DNA from: Frankiales bacterium
GTDB lineage: Bacteria > Actinomycetota > Actinomycetes > JAFAQI01
Assembly (NCBI GenBank): GCA_025980465.1
Contig: JAICXJ010000019.1
Coordinates: forward strand, 1 to 54,432
Direction of reading: 5' to 3'
DNA: 54,432 nucleotides
The notes beneath the pieces are model-generated. The model made no database searches, was not told the DNA's origin, and worked only from the letters and a program-made list of their open reading frames with translations. The position numbers were made by a program, and so were the translations under genes. This document shows positions 15,872-23,482 of the stretch, in pieces (positions within the stretch are counted from its first letter, which is position 1; every line of letters starts with the position of its first letter).

Positions 15872-17130
15872 TCCGCCGCGCCGAGATAGCCGAGCTCACT
15901 CAACAGCGGTGCGGCCACGGCTTCGATCTCCCGCCGCTGCTCAGGTGAGAGGACCGCTCGCCACTTCCCGACCCCGATGTCGCCCACCGGCATCAGCGGT
16001 GTCACCCGCTCCCCGATCCGATGCTCGAGCAGGTTCGACGCTTCCGCCGACGGGGTCAGACCGATCCAGTCCCAGAGCTGGCCGACCAACTCTCGAGGGT
16101 CGTCGAACAACTGCTCGTAGCGGACCTCGCGAAAGTTCGGCAGTGCGGACGAGCCCTGCCGCACCCGGTTGACGGCGTCGACCCAGGTACGCGCGGCGGC
16201 AGTCAGGTCGCCGTCGGCGAATCCGGAGTGCGCCATCGACAGCACCGCGTCACGGCCGTCCCGCACGACATGCACGTAGTACGCGTCAGGAAATACCCGC
16301 GCCATCATCGGCAGCCGCCAGACGGTGGCCGGTGTCTTCTCGCATACGTGCGTCGCGCCGCGCGCTTCGGAGAGCAAACCGACCAGCAGCTCGTCACAGA
16401 ACTCCCGTAGCGCGCCGACGACGACGGTTTCACCGGCCGACTGCCGGATCTTGGTGGTCCAGAGCGGTGCAATGTCGGGAAACAGCCAGGTCTCGCCGGT
16501 CTCGGTGCCGGCCAGCTGTGGGTGGGCGGACAGCATCCGGTGCAACCAGGTCGTTCCGCTTCGGGCCGCCCCGAGGACCACGACGAGTCGACCGCCGAGG
16601 CGACTCGTCGACGCCGGCGGCGCCGGCAGCGCACCCACCGGTTCAGGTCGGGCGCCGACGTACGCCGCGATCCGACCAGCCGCCTCGTCCCGGTTCGCAG
16701 CGACCTCGGCCGTGGCGAAGCTCAGGTCCGCGACGTCCGAAACCGCATCGATGGCCGCCGCATCGCCGACCGCCACGACGACGGCGTCGGGCCACACCGA
16801 CCGCAGAAACGGCGCCAGCCGGGCGCCATCTGTGCAGGCGTCAAGCACGTTGCTGGTACCCGCGGCCAGCCATGGTGCGACGAGCAGATCGGCGAGCCGC
16901 CGCAAGGCGAGGTCGAACCGGCTGCGACTTGTCAGAGACGACACGCCCGCCGAGCCGTCGCCGGTCTCGAAACCCCACAGCAGCCGGCCGAAGGCGGCCA
17001 GCAGGTCCAGCCGGGGCCGCGGCACGGCCCACTCAGGACGGCGGGACAACGACGCCTCAAGCCGCCCGGCGCTCGCGTCGTCGGCGAGGACGATGACCGG
17101 TCGGTAGCTCCGCGCTCTCGACCCGGTCAC
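15868..17130 (-). CDS. PAPS-dependent sulfotransferase with an extra degenerate N-terminal half
   Basis: A 420-residue cytosolic sulfotransferase. The PAPS 5'-phosphosulfate loop is GAARSGTTW at about 187-195, and the 3'-phosphate motif is VVRDGRDAVLSM. The first 165 residues are extra and look like a decayed copy of the catalytic half. N-terminal RLAPFLRSVWPDAVVVAV aligns with C-terminal RLPMMARVFPDAYYVHVV, and the preceding ALR...D.LLV region matches too, while the phosphate-binding Arg and Ser residues are lost. The GTG start overlaps the wzt stop (GTGA). It probably sulfates the glycan exported by the neighbouring ABC pair, using PAPS built on APS from CysD/CysN. Confidence 0.9.
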   Translation of the reverse strand: MTGSRARSYRPVIVLADDASAGRLEASLSRRPEWAVPRPRLDLLAAFGRLLWGFETGDGSAGVSSLTSRSRFDLALRRLADLLVAPWLAAGTSNVLDACTDGARLAPFLRSVWPDAVVVAVGDAAAIDAVSDVADLSFATAEVAANRDEAAGRIAAYVGARPEPVGALPAPPASTSRLGGRLVVVLGAARSGTTWLHRMLSAHPQLAGTETGETWLFPDIAPLWTTKIRQSAGETVVVGALREFCDELLVGLLSEARGATHVCEKTPATVWRLPMMARVFPDAYYVHVVRDGRDAVLSMAHSGFADGDLTAAARTWVDAVNRVRQGSSALPNFREVRYEQLFDDPRELVGQLWDWIGLTPSAEASNLLEHRIGERVTPLMPVGDIGVGKWRAVLSPEQRREIEAVAAPLLSELGYLGAAE

Positions 17131-18317
17131 GGAGCGGCGCGGTGGAACGAGCCGCCGAGGTCGGCGACGCCGGAGGCCAGGCCGCGGCCGGAGACATAGA
17201 ACGTGACGGGGACGGCCCTCGCCAGCTGGACGCTGGTCCCGCCGTGCGCCGAGTGCAATGACGCCGTCGCGAAGTACCCGCCGCTCGGCAATCGGAGGGT
17301 GAGCCGCATCTCGTAGACACCGACCTCATCGGCCGCGAGTGGCGGGAACGGCGACATGAGGTTGGTGTCGGAGTAGACGACGGTGCCGGACTCCGCCGTG
17401 ATCGTCATTCCCATGACCGGATGATCGATGTCGGTCGTTGCTCGAACCGCCATCCGCAACACGACGTCGTCACCGCTGTCAAAGTGCAGCGTCGCCGCAG
17501 GGTCGGCGCCGCTGTGCAAGCTCAACGACTCGACCACCGCGCCGTGACTGACCAGCTCGCCCGCAAGGTAGACGTCCTCGGCGACCTCCTTGCCCACCAC
17601 GTTGTAGAACGCTGAGATCGCATCGAACGTAGGGCCGTCGAAGACCTTCTGACCGTGGCTCATCACGATCGACCGGCTGCAGAAGCCACGTACGACGTTC
17701 ACGTTGTGGCTCACGACGACGATCGTCGTCCCTTGTGCCCGGATCTCCTGCATGCGCGCGAAACACTTCAGCTGGAAGGCGAAATCGCCGACTGCGAGCA
17801 CCTCGTCGACCAGCAGCACGTCGGGCTCTGCCGCCACCGCGACCGCGAAACCGAGCCGGACGAACATCCCGGAGGAGTAGAACTTTACCGGGGTGTCGAT
17901 GAAGTCCTCGACCTCGGCGAACTCGACGATCGACTCGAAGCGGCGGTCGATCTCTGCCGTGGGCATACCGAGGATCGTGCCGTTGACGTAGACGTTCTCG
18001 CGCCCGGTGAGCTCGGGGTGGAAGCCGACCCCGACGGAGATCAGCGGCGCCACCTTTCCGCGCACCTTCACCACGCCGCTGCTCGGCGCGGTGACTCCGG
18101 ACAGCAACTGCAGCAGCGTCGACTTTCCGGCGCCGTTTCGGCCCAGCACGCCGACTGACTCTCCGGCGGCGATGTCGAGGTCGATGTCGGCGAGGGCGAG
18201 CAACGAACTTCGTCGGCTTCGGGCTCGCAGCCGCAGTGCGTTGATCAGCATCGGCGCGTCCTCGTACTTCACGTAGGACTTGCTGACGCCACGAAGCGAG
18301 ATGACCTGATTGCTCAC
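17127..18317 (-). CDS. wzt: Polysaccharide ABC transporter ATP-binding protein with C-terminal glycan-binding domain (Wzt)
   Basis: A 396-residue ATPase. Residues about 1-245 are the nucleotide-binding domain: Walker A GRNGAGKST, signature YSSGM, Walker B VLLVDEVLAVGD, and switch His in VVVSHN. The remaining roughly 150 residues are a beta-rich domain of the Wzt C-terminal type, which in O-antigen systems binds the modified end of the chain and confers export specificity. I use GTG 18317, whose GTGA overlaps the wzm stop; the frame is open much further upstream but there it lies within wzm. Downstream it overlaps the sulfotransferase start by 4 bp, which hints that the recognised chain end may be sulfated. 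Confidence 0.94.
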   Translation of the reverse strand: MSNQVISLRGVSKSYVKYEDAPMLINALRLRARSRRSSLLALADIDLDIAAGESVGVLGRNGAGKSTLLQLLSGVTAPSSGVVKVRGKVAPLISVGVGFHPELTGRENVYVNGTILGMPTAEIDRRFESIVEFAEVEDFIDTPVKFYSSGMFVRLGFAVAVAAEPDVLLVDEVLAVGDFAFQLKCFARMQEIRAQGTTIVVVSHNVNVVRGFCSRSIVMSHGQKVFDGPTFDAISAFYNVVGKEVAEDVYLAGELVSHGAVVESLSLHSGADPAATLHFDSGDDVVLRMAVRATTDIDHPVMGMTITAESGTVVYSDTNLMSPFPPLAADEVGVYEMRLTLRLPSGGYFATASLHSAHGGTSVQLARAVPVTFYVSGRGLASGVADLGGSFHRAAP

Positions 18318-19189
18318 AGCAGATCGACGAACACTCGGTCGCGACGGCATTGCAGCCAGAAGCCGATGCCGCCGAACACTAGGCACCAGCCGGCGCATGC
18401 CAGCACCGCGAGACCGTAGGACGAATCGGCACCGACGGTCGCCGCCCTGAAGATCTCGATTGGCCCGGCCGCCGGACCGATCGCGAGCAGGTGGCGCAAC
18501 GTTCCGTGCGGCCGCGACAGCGGATAGATGATCGGAGTCAGGTAGAAGCCGACCGACAGGACCGCCGTCACGATGTAGCGGATGTCGCGAAAGTAGACGT
18601 GAAGCGCCGACAGGCACAACCCGACACAGATCACCAGCAGCACGCAGAGCGCGGCGCCGGGGAAGACCAGCAAGAAGGCCACCCCCACGCCGTTTCCGAC
18701 GAGCACCGCCATGCCGAGCAGAAGCACCAGACCGATCACCAGCGGATAGACCGCGGACATCGCGGTGACCAGCACCGGAAGCGCCCGCGGGAAGTAGATC
18801 TTCCCGGCGAGCGCGACGTTGTCGACGATCGCAGTCGAGGCGGTCGGGCCGGCGTTGACGAGGTAGTTCCACGGCACGAGAGCGGCATACAAGAAGACCG
18901 CGTAGCCGCGTTGCGATCCGGCGACGCCACGACCGATCCCGACGACGTGGGTGAAGACGATCGCGAGGACGGTGGCCTGCACCAGCGGCACCCCAACCGC
19001 CCAGACAACTCCGAGCGCGGTCCGGCGGTACTTCACGTAGAAGTCCTTGCGGGCGAGGATGACGAGCACGCCGCGCGCCGCCCACAGCTCGCGCAGCATC
19101 ACGCGTGGAGGCGTCGAGGGGCCGCGAAGCTCGAAACCGGCTTCGGATCCCCCCTTCTCCGCGGCCGTCGGCGTGGCCGCGGTCGCCAC
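18314..19189 (-). CDS. wzm: Polysaccharide ABC transporter permease (Wzm)
   Basis: A membrane permease of the ABC-2 type, about 291 residues from the GTG at 19189, with six predicted helices. Visible features are the cytoplasmic amphipathic RKDFYVKYRRTALGVVWAV before the first helix and VYFRDIRYIVTAVLSVGFYLTPIIYP, both typical of O-antigen exporters. The start is unsettled: a strong Shine-Dalgarno AGGAGG (19210-19205) lies 15 nt before that GTG but ideally 6 nt before an in-frame ATC at 19198. It is the first gene of the four-gene operon ending at 14360, is divergent from a GT2 gene at 19312, and should form the channel with Wzt. Confidence 0.92.
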   Translation of the reverse strand: MATAATPTAAEKGGSEAGFELRGPSTPPRVMLRELWAARGVLVILARKDFYVKYRRTALGVVWAVGVPLVQATVLAIVFTHVVGIGRGVAGSQRGYAVFLYAALVPWNYLVNAGPTASTAIVDNVALAGKIYFPRALPVLVTAMSAVYPLVIGLVLLLGMAVLVGNGVGVAFLLVFPGAALCVLLVICVGLCLSALHVYFRDIRYIVTAVLSVGFYLTPIIYPLSRPHGTLRHLLAIGPAAGPIEIFRAATVGADSSYGLAVLACAGWCLVFGGIGFWLQCRRDRVFVDLL

Positions 19190-19311
19190 CGTCGTGATGG
19201 GTGTCCTCCTCGCTAGGTACGGCGGGACAGCCGCCCAACATCGTGTCACGCCTACCCGCGGAGACGCCGAATTCGCGCAACGACCGGGCGCCCTCGCTGC
19301 AAAATGGTCAC

Positions 19312-20307
19312 GTGCAGCCGGCCGCCGATCCGCGCCACCCGCTGGTCGCGGTGGTGATCGCCACCCACTCTCGAGCCCACCTACTACCCCGGCTCGTTGC
19401 CGCGCTCGAGGGCCAGCAGGATGCACCCGCGTTCGAGGTGGTGATCGTCGACGACGGGTCCACCGACGACACCTGGGCGGTCCTCAACCACCTGAGCCGA
19501 CGATCCGGGATCCCGCTGCGACCCATGCGACTGCTCCGTAACCGGGGGCCGGCGACCGCCCGCAACATCGGATGGCGAAGCAGCGCCGCTGAGCTGATCG
19601 CCTTCACCGACGACGACTGCGCGCCCGAACCGGGCTGGCTCGCCGGCCTCGCAGCGGGGCTTTCGACCGCGGGGATCGCTCAGGGCCGCACGATTCCCGA
19701 CCCGGCCCAGCTCGATCGCACCGGGCCGTTCAGCCGCACCCTGTCGGTGGATCGCGAAGACGGCTTCTACCAGACCTGCAATGTGGGATATCGGCGCGAT
19801 CTGCTCGAGCTCAACGGCGGATTCGAGGAGGCGTTTCGGTTCCCCGCCGGTGAGGACACCGACCTGGCGTGGCGAATCAAAGCCGGCGGCGCAACGACGA
19901 CCTTCTGTCCGGACGCGATCGTCCGGCACGACGTTCGGCCATCGGATCTCCTGACCGCGATCCGGGACAGCTGGCGGTGGCAAAGCGTCGCGCTTGCCCT
20001 CAGTCGTCACCCGCAGCTGCGCCAGCTGCTCCCGTCTCGATATGTGTGGCGGCGCTCGCATCAGCACGTCGTCACCGCCGTCGGCGGTCTCGCCCTGCTC
20101 GCAACCGCCCGCCGGTCGCGGCCGGCACAGATCGCGGCGGTTGCGCTCGCCTCGCCGTACGTCCGCTATCGAGTCGCGGCGGCGCCGCTACCGACGGCTG
20201 GCCCACGGCGGCGATGGGCACTGCTGCCTGCCGCGTTCGCAGTCGATGCGACCGAGGTGGTCGCCTGCCTGGTCGGCTCGATCCGGCATCGCAGCTTCGT
20301 GATCTAA
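19312..20307 (+). CDS. GT2 family glycosyltransferase
   Basis: A 331-residue GT-A enzyme: VVIATHSRAHLL, VDDGSTDDTWAVL, metal site FTDDDC, and the later acidic motif PAGEDTDLAWR. It is the closest paralogue of the enzyme at 7780-8799. I use GTG 19312 because CAAAAT lies 6 nt upstream, a near-consensus leaderless -10; the open frame upstream has no homology. The C-terminal 90 residues are hydrophobic and may bind the membrane. Its stop overlaps the convergent methyltransferase gene by 4 bp. Divergent transcription from wzm suggests joint use with the ABC export unit. Confidence 0.87.
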   Translation: MQPAADPRHPLVAVVIATHSRAHLLPRLVAALEGQQDAPAFEVVIVDDGSTDDTWAVLNHLSRRSGIPLRPMRLLRNRGPATARNIGWRSSAAELIAFTDDDCAPEPGWLAGLAAGLSTAGIAQGRTIPDPAQLDRTGPFSRTLSVDREDGFYQTCNVGYRRDLLELNGGFEEAFRFPAGEDTDLAWRIKAGGATTTFCPDAIVRHDVRPSDLLTAIRDSWRWQSVALALSRHPQLRQLLPSRYVWRRSHQHVVTAVGGLALLATARRSRPAQIAAVALASPYVRYRVAAAPLPTAGPRRRWALLPAAFAVDATEVVACLVGSIRHRSFVI

Positions 20308-21431
20308 CCGGTCTCGGCAGCGGAGAACGGTCCGGGCCAGATCCCGGCGGGCGGCACTTCGGAACCGCCCGGCACCCGACGGGCCACCATCATCAAGTGG
20401 CAGCCGAGCCGGTTGACGCCCGGAACCGCCTGGCACACCGCCTCGATCCGGTCGACGATCAGCCGCCCGGTCGCACCACGACGGTCGAGCCAGCGCGCGG
20501 TCGCACTCTGCGGCGGCGGGAACTCGAAGCTGGATGCCGCGATCGTCTGCAACCCGGCGGCGGCGAACATCCGCTTCGTCTCGGCCTGCTTGTGCCAGGT
20601 GTGGGGGAGCCAGATCGGCGGCGCGTCCTCGCCGTACAACGCCCGGCTCACTGGTTCCGGCCACACCCACGGCCGGTGCGCGATGACACCGTCGTGGCTG
20701 AACCCGACCGTCTTCTCCAGATAGGCGAGTGGGTCTGAGAGCGGGAACCGCAACGGCATCTCGGACGCGTTGTTCGTGGTCATCACGAGCACCCCACCGG
20801 TCCGCAAGACCCGCGCGATCTCCCACACCGCGAGCTCCGGTCGCAACAGGTGTTCGATGACCTCGGTCAACACGACGACGTCCACGGATCCATCCCGCAG
20901 CGGTAGCCGTTCTCCGTCGCCGCGGACGAAGGAGGTGCGCAGCTGTCCGCCCAGATCGCCGGCTCGCTTCGCGGCCGAGTCGATGTGGTGTCCGCCGAAG
21001 TCGAGCCCGATGTAGTGCGCTGACCGGTCGACCAACCGGTCCGCGACGAGCCCAGATCCGCAACCGATGTCGAGAACGGTCCCGCCGGGCGGAAGGTGCC
21101 GCCTCGTGGCGTCGCCCACCAGTCGGTAACGCATCTCGTGGCGATGACCGTGGTAGTCGCTCCACACGTCGAGCTCTTCCTCGACGGTCGGCACCGATTC
21201 GTTGTAGTGCCGCGAGAACGCCTCGGCGGTCGCGGTGCGTAGCAGTTCGTATTCGTGTGCAGTCGCCTCGATGCCGCGCTTGCGATACCGCGCATAGCTG
21301 GTCAGCCACACCGCACCGAGGCCGAGCGCGAGCCCGCGACGCACTGAGGACGGCGTACGGCGATGCAGGATCCCACTCAACAACACGGCCGGAAGGCCGA
21401 GTCGGGCGAGTCGTCCCGGTGCAACGGCCAC
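20304..21431 (-). CDS. SAM-dependent methyltransferase (class I, sugar/lipid type)
   Basis: A 375-residue protein. Motif I is VLDIGCGSGLVADRL, followed by YIGLDFGGHH, LTEVIEHLLRPE and VLRTGGVLVMTTNN, the order of class I methyltransferases. The N-terminal 50 residues are hydrophobic and may anchor it to the membrane. The GTG at 21431 follows TAATCT by exactly 6 nt, predicting a leaderless mRNA from a promoter shared head-to-head with the gene at 21454-22580. Its 3' end overlaps the GT2 gene at 19312-20307. The methyl acceptor is unknown; a glycan or its lipid carrier is likely from context. Confidence 0.85.
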   Translation of the reverse strand: MAVAPGRLARLGLPAVLLSGILHRRTPSSVRRGLALGLGAVWLTSYARYRKRGIEATAHEYELLRTATAEAFSRHYNESVPTVEEELDVWSDYHGHRHEMRYRLVGDATRRHLPPGGTVLDIGCGSGLVADRLVDRSAHYIGLDFGGHHIDSAAKRAGDLGGQLRTSFVRGDGERLPLRDGSVDVVVLTEVIEHLLRPELAVWEIARVLRTGGVLVMTTNNASEMPLRFPLSDPLAYLEKTVGFSHDGVIAHRPWVWPEPVSRALYGEDAPPIWLPHTWHKQAETKRMFAAAGLQTIAASSFEFPPPQSATARWLDRRGATGRLIVDRIEAVCQAVPGVNRLGCHLMMVARRVPGGSEVPPAGIWPGPFSAAETG

Positions 21432-21453
21432 GGCGCAAGATTACGGTTTCGAC
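21432..21453. promoter_or_regulatory. Second symmetric bidirectional leaderless promoter
   Basis: AGATTACGGT at 21438-21447 holds TAATCT on the minus strand and TACGGT on the plus strand, sharing the central TA. Six nt on each side lead to the GTG at 21431 (minus) and ATG at 21454 (plus). The total is 22 nt between opposing start codons, identical to the site at 9525-9546. Confidence 0.75.
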
Positions 21454-21495
21454 ATGCGGCGCCACCTCCACCACCTTCGGTGGACGAAGCGATGA
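21454..21495 (+). CDS. Candidate leaderless 13-residue upstream ORF coupled to the GT4 gene
   Basis: The only start codon correctly placed behind the plus-strand -10 TACGGT is ATG 21454. It opens a 13-codon frame rich in His and Arg (MRRHLHHLRWTKR) that ends in a TGA overlapping the ATG of the glycosyltransferase at 21492 (ATGA). A ribosome finishing this peptide would be positioned to restart on the GT. This may be a translational coupling device or merely a by-product; no homology is claimed. Confidence 0.45.
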   Translation: MRRHLHHLRWTKR

Positions 21496-22580
21496 GCGCG
21501 ATCGCGCACTACGTCGAACGCTGGCTGGAGCTCTCAGCCGGCTTCGTGGCGGGACACGTCGAGCGGTCGCGCCATCACGCCGTCGTCATCAGCCGGGACG
21601 GCTGGGAGAACCTGACGACGTTCCCGCACCGACCGAGGCACTCGCTCCATCACCTCCGCGATCGGGCACCGCAGCGGTGGAAGGCCACCGCGCTGAGGGC
21701 GCAGCTGCGGCCACTGCTCGCGGCGCACCGCTGCGATCTGGTCCATGTGCACTTCGGGTATCCGGCCTCCGACGTGCTCGAGGTGACCGGCCCGCAACGG
21801 CCCTACGTTCTGTCGCTTCACGGCCACGATGTGACGGGGCTGCTTCACCACGAGCCGGATCGTTATTGCCGGGTGGTCGGCGCAACCGATGCGGTGATCG
21901 TGCCGTCGCGGTTCCTCGCCAGGAAGGCGGCGGCGGCGGGCTTCGACCCGGACCGGATCGAGATCATCCCGGCCGGCGTGGACACCGCGTTCTTCTCCCC
22001 GTCGCCGCTCCCCGGCGATCCTCCGGTCGTCACGTTCGCCGGCAGGCTGGTGGAGAAGAAGGGACTGGACGTTCTTCTCGCCGCCTGGCCGCAGGTCCGC
22101 GATGCCGTGCCGGCCGCAACGCTGACCGTCCTCGGCGCCGGGCCGATGGCGGTGCTACTCGAGGATCCCCTACCGTCGGTCAGCTACCTGCGACCGGACC
22201 CGGTACGCCGGCACGAGCAGGTGCGCGACCTGCTCAGGCGAGCCTCGGTGGTGGTGTCCCCCAGCCTCACCGCCGCGGATGGTGACAGCGAAAGCCTGCA
22301 CTTGGTGAACCTGGAGGCCGGCGCGTGCGCGCGACCGGTGGTCTCGACGCACCACGGTGGGATCCCGGAGTACGTCGCGGACGGCGTCACCGGGCTGCTG
22401 GTGCCCGAGCGGGATCCCGAGGCACTCGCCACGGCCATCATCCGGATCCTCACCGACCGCCGACTCGCCCACGACCTCGCCGACCGGGCGCCGGATCACG
22501 TGGCGCAGTGGGAGCTCGGTCGCTGCGTCGCCCGGGTCGACGACGTCTACGACCGGCTACTGGCGCGCCGCCGGAAGTGA
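21492..22580 (+). CDS. GT4 family glycosyltransferase
   Basis: A 362-residue GT-B enzyme. The N-terminus MSAIAHYVERWLELSAGFVA resembles the opening of GT4 enzymes of the WcaL type. HGHDVTGLLH, FAGRLVEKKGLD and the donor motif ESLHLVNLEAGACARPVV are seen. I start at ATG 21492 because upstream codons in this frame look non-coding and a leaderless small ORF ends in an ATGA overlap here. The 3' end overlaps the convergent GT2 gene by 34 bp. It presumably adds one sugar; the donor is unknown. Confidence 0.88.
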   Translation: MSAIAHYVERWLELSAGFVAGHVERSRHHAVVISRDGWENLTTFPHRPRHSLHHLRDRAPQRWKATALRAQLRPLLAAHRCDLVHVHFGYPASDVLEVTGPQRPYVLSLHGHDVTGLLHHEPDRYCRVVGATDAVIVPSRFLARKAAAAGFDPDRIEIIPAGVDTAFFSPSPLPGDPPVVTFAGRLVEKKGLDVLLAAWPQVRDAVPAATLTVLGAGPMAVLLEDPLPSVSYLRPDPVRRHEQVRDLLRRASVVVSPSLTAADGDSESLHLVNLEAGACARPVVSTHHGGIPEYVADGVTGLLVPERDPEALATAIIRILTDRRLAHDLADRAPDHVAQWELGRCVARVDDVYDRLLARRRK

Positions 22581-23482
22581 CCCGATCGCACCGGCACCGC
22601 GAGCGCAGTGACCAGGCCGCGGACCATACCGAGCAGGCGGAGCACCGAGCCGGTGGCGCGGATCGGATCCCACCTCACCAGCTCGCCGACGATGGAGACC
22701 ACGCCCCAGCGCCAGAGGTCGTCGGTCGCGACCAGCCGGAACCGCCGCCGGTCGGTGCGGATCAGCTTGGCCATCCTGGCGCCGGCACCGACGCCGTAGC
22801 GGTGTTGCAGCCGGACGTACTCCCGGCCGCGCCGCCAATGCTCGTGTGCGGCTCCGGCGGCCGGTTCGTAGAAGCCGGTGGCGCCGGTGGCCAGGCAGCG
22901 GTCGAGCAGATCGGGATCCTCACCGGCCGGAAAGCGGGCACCCGGACCCATCACCTCGTCGAACCCGCCGACAGCTTCGAGGATCGTGCGATGCATGCCG
23001 AGGTTGGCACTGTGCCCGAGCATGCCTCGCGAGGTGCGGTCGAAAGCCATCGGCTCCGTCGCAGCCATCACGGTCAAGGCGAGCGTGCCTTGGTTGGCCG
23101 GTAGCTCGATCCGGCCGGCAACAAACGCAGCGCCTGGATGGGCCGCCAGTGCGGTCGCCATCGCATCGGCCCAGCCGGGCTCGACCCGGATGTCGTCGTC
23201 GAGAAAGGCGATCAGGTCGTGCCGGGCCTCGCGCCAGCCGACGTTGCGGGCGAGCGACACCCCGGGCCGTTCAGCGACCAGCAGCCGAGCGCCGGCCGCT
23301 TCAGCGACCGACCAGACCGGCTCCGGCTGATGCGATCCGGACTCGACGACGATCACCTCATCCGTCGGGGCAACCGAGGTCGCGAGCGCCTGTAGGGCGC
23401 CGGTGAGCAGCTCAGGTCGATCGCTTGTCGGCACCACCACTGACAGCGGCGGGCGGCGCCCAGCTGTCAACGCCTCGCTCAT
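22547..23482 (-). CDS. GT2 family glycosyltransferase
   Basis: A 311-residue GT-A enzyme: VVVPTSDRPELL, VVESGSHQPE, SLARNVGWREA, and metal site FLDDDI, with AGEDPDLLDRCL as the later acidic motif. The C-terminal part contains YGVGAGARMAKLIRTDRRR, a block shared with the enzymes at 23479, 29368 and 32454, so these four form a local paralogous family. ATG 23482 overlaps the preceding GT2 stop by 4 bp. The two adjacent, clearly related genes look like a tandem duplication that diverged. Confidence 0.88.
   Translation of the reverse strand: MSEALTAGRRPPLSVVVPTSDRPELLTGALQALATSVAPTDEVIVVESGSHQPEPVWSVAEAAGARLLVAERPGVSLARNVGWREARHDLIAFLDDDIRVEPGWADAMATALAAHPGAAFVAGRIELPANQGTLALTVMAATEPMAFDRTSRGMLGHSANLGMHRTILEAVGGFDEVMGPGARFPAGEDPDLLDRCLATGATGFYEPAAGAAHEHWRRGREYVRLQHRYGVGAGARMAKLIRTDRRRFRLVATDDLWRWGVVSIVGELVRWDPIRATGSVLRLLGMVRGLVTALAVPVRSGHFRRRASSRS

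Noticed and set aside
18491-19216. Plus-strand open frame opposite wzm
   Set aside because: Antisense to a clear ABC-2 permease; low-complexity His/Arg/Asp-rich translation.
17127-19280. A single 717-codon protein covering both wzt and most of wzm
   Set aside because: The N-terminal part is an out-of-frame reading of wzm; the ATPase begins naturally at the GTGA overlap at 18317.
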